From Verrucomicrobiales bacterium (lineage in GTDB: Bacteria; Verrucomicrobiota; Verrucomicrobiia; Limisphaerales; UBA1100), in NCBI GenBank assembly GCA_002724615.1, contig PBPF01000103.1, positions 1 to 5,581 on the forward strand: a stretch of DNA of 5,581 nucleotides. The letters run 5' to 3'. Below are positions 4,970-5,581 of this stretch, one piece after another. Made by a program: the position numbers and the translations under genes. The notes under the pieces are model-generated. The model searched no databases. It was not told where the DNA came from and saw only the letters and a list, made by a program, of their open reading frames with translations. Position 1 is the stretch's first letter. The number at the start of each line of letters is the position of its first letter.

Positions 4970-5581
4970 ATCCCGCAGCCAGTATCGCAACGGCGAGTTG
5001 CGAATTAGGTCGACGAGAAACTTGTTCATGGGGGCAGCCTCCTTTTCATCAATCCGTTGCACTAACATCATGGTGGCAATCAGTACCAAAATCAGCGCGG
5101 CAAAATAGAGACTGAATTGGTTCCATTTCAGGCCCAGCCACTCGATTTGTACGGGCTTTAACAGATCGATGCCAAAGCCCCACAGGATGGGAAACAGGCC
5201 GGCGGTGAGGCTGCCTACCACGGAGAAAAGCGCGAAGAAATGGCTGCGGCCCATCTTTGGGACAGTGGCCATGGCGAGCTTAGATAGGGCCATATTGAAC
5301 ATAGAGAAACCGAAGCCCATGGCGAGGTAAAGTGCGATTACCATGCCGAATGATGGCTGCAGCACGCCGCCCGCCATGGCGACCCAGCCAGCGAAGATTA
5401 GTATCCAAGTGATGATGGCGGTATGCATAACGGGACGGCTGCCCATGCGATCGAGGCGGGTGGCGAGAAACCAAAGTGTGAGCAGACCGCCGGCGAACTT
5501 GGCGGATGCAGCGAACATGATGAGATTGTCGGCCATTGCGACAGGGCCTTTCAGGAATTTCACTATAAAAGCCATGATGCC
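4967..5581 (-). CDS. MFS transporter, C-terminal half (5' end outside window)
   Basis: This is the C-terminal part of a Major Facilitator Superfamily membrane transporter. The frame is open to the right edge; the ATG at 5575 is preceded by in-frame sense codons (G, I) and would give only about 200 residues, half the family's usual length of around 400, so the real start lies beyond the window. Numbering from that ATG, hydrophobic segments fall at about 18-38, 49-68, 76-97, 112-134 and 153-172, consistent with the last five of twelve helices. The loop LATRLDRMGSRPV (37-49) resembles the repeated MFS 'A-motif' (x-DR-x-G-R-x) expected after helix 8. A polar tail of about 30 residues (QRIDEKEAAP...) should be cytoplasmic. 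The substrate cannot be told from this half. The stop TAA at 4969-4967 is 26 bp from the end of the convergent lipoprotein gene. Confidence 0.9.
   Translation of the reverse strand, partial: GIMAFIVKFLKGPVAMADNLIMFAASAKFAGGLLTLWFLATRLDRMGSRPVMHTAIITWILIFAGWVAMAGGVLQPSFGMVIALYLAMGFGFSMFNMALSKLAMATVPKMGRSHFFALFSVVGSLTAGLFPILWGFGIDLLKPVQIEWLGLKWNQFSLYFAALILVLIATMMLVQRIDEKEAAPMNKFLVDLIRNSPLRYWLRD

Noticed and set aside
5573..5575. ATG at 5575 as the true start of the transporter
   Set aside because: The frame stays open to the window edge, and a start here would leave half an MFS protein with about five helices.

Overview
The window reads as part of a chromosome from the Planctomycetota-Verrucomicrobiota-Chlamydiota group, most likely a free-living verrucomicrobium or planctomycete. 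The basis is family content judged from memory: two secreted PQQ-like beta-propeller proteins with the WxxFRGPxGxG opening, a secreted golvesin/Xly-type carbohydrate-binding-like domain, and a lipoprotein resembling the N-terminal region of planctomycete transglutaminase-like proteins. No phage, IS, CRISPR, tRNA or rRNA signature is visible.

Layout from left to right: (1) the 3' part of a PQQ-like propeller gene (+, cut by the left edge); (2) a convergent golvesin-domain secreted protein (-), 6 bp away; (3) a second propeller gene (+), divergent from it; (4) a predicted lipoprotein (+) ending where a transglutaminase domain would be expected to begin; (5) a two-gene unit on the minus strand, a double zf-TFIIB zinc-ribbon protein followed by a 67-residue unknown; (6) a tiny lipoprotein (+), divergent from that unit; (7) the C-terminal half of an MFS transporter (-, cut by the right edge). 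Coding density is high, and no gap exceeds about 80 bp. Most products carry export signals, so the region looks like an envelope or secretome neighbourhood; no single pathway can be named from it.

The most interesting observation is not a protein. All five transcription units whose starts lie inside the window carry a TTGnnn box, a 16-17 bp spacer, a TAnnnn box, then only 6-7 bp before the start codon. A transcript starting at the normal distance from such a -10 box would begin on, or within a base or so of, the start codon, so these genes look leaderless. The pattern also resolves start sites: it moves the zinc-ribbon start to a GTG at 4582 (protein opening MNCPAC) and supports the signal-peptide ATG starts at 1834 and 4662. 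Two of the promoter sets are back-to-back divergent pairs with -35 boxes only 5 and 10 bp apart.
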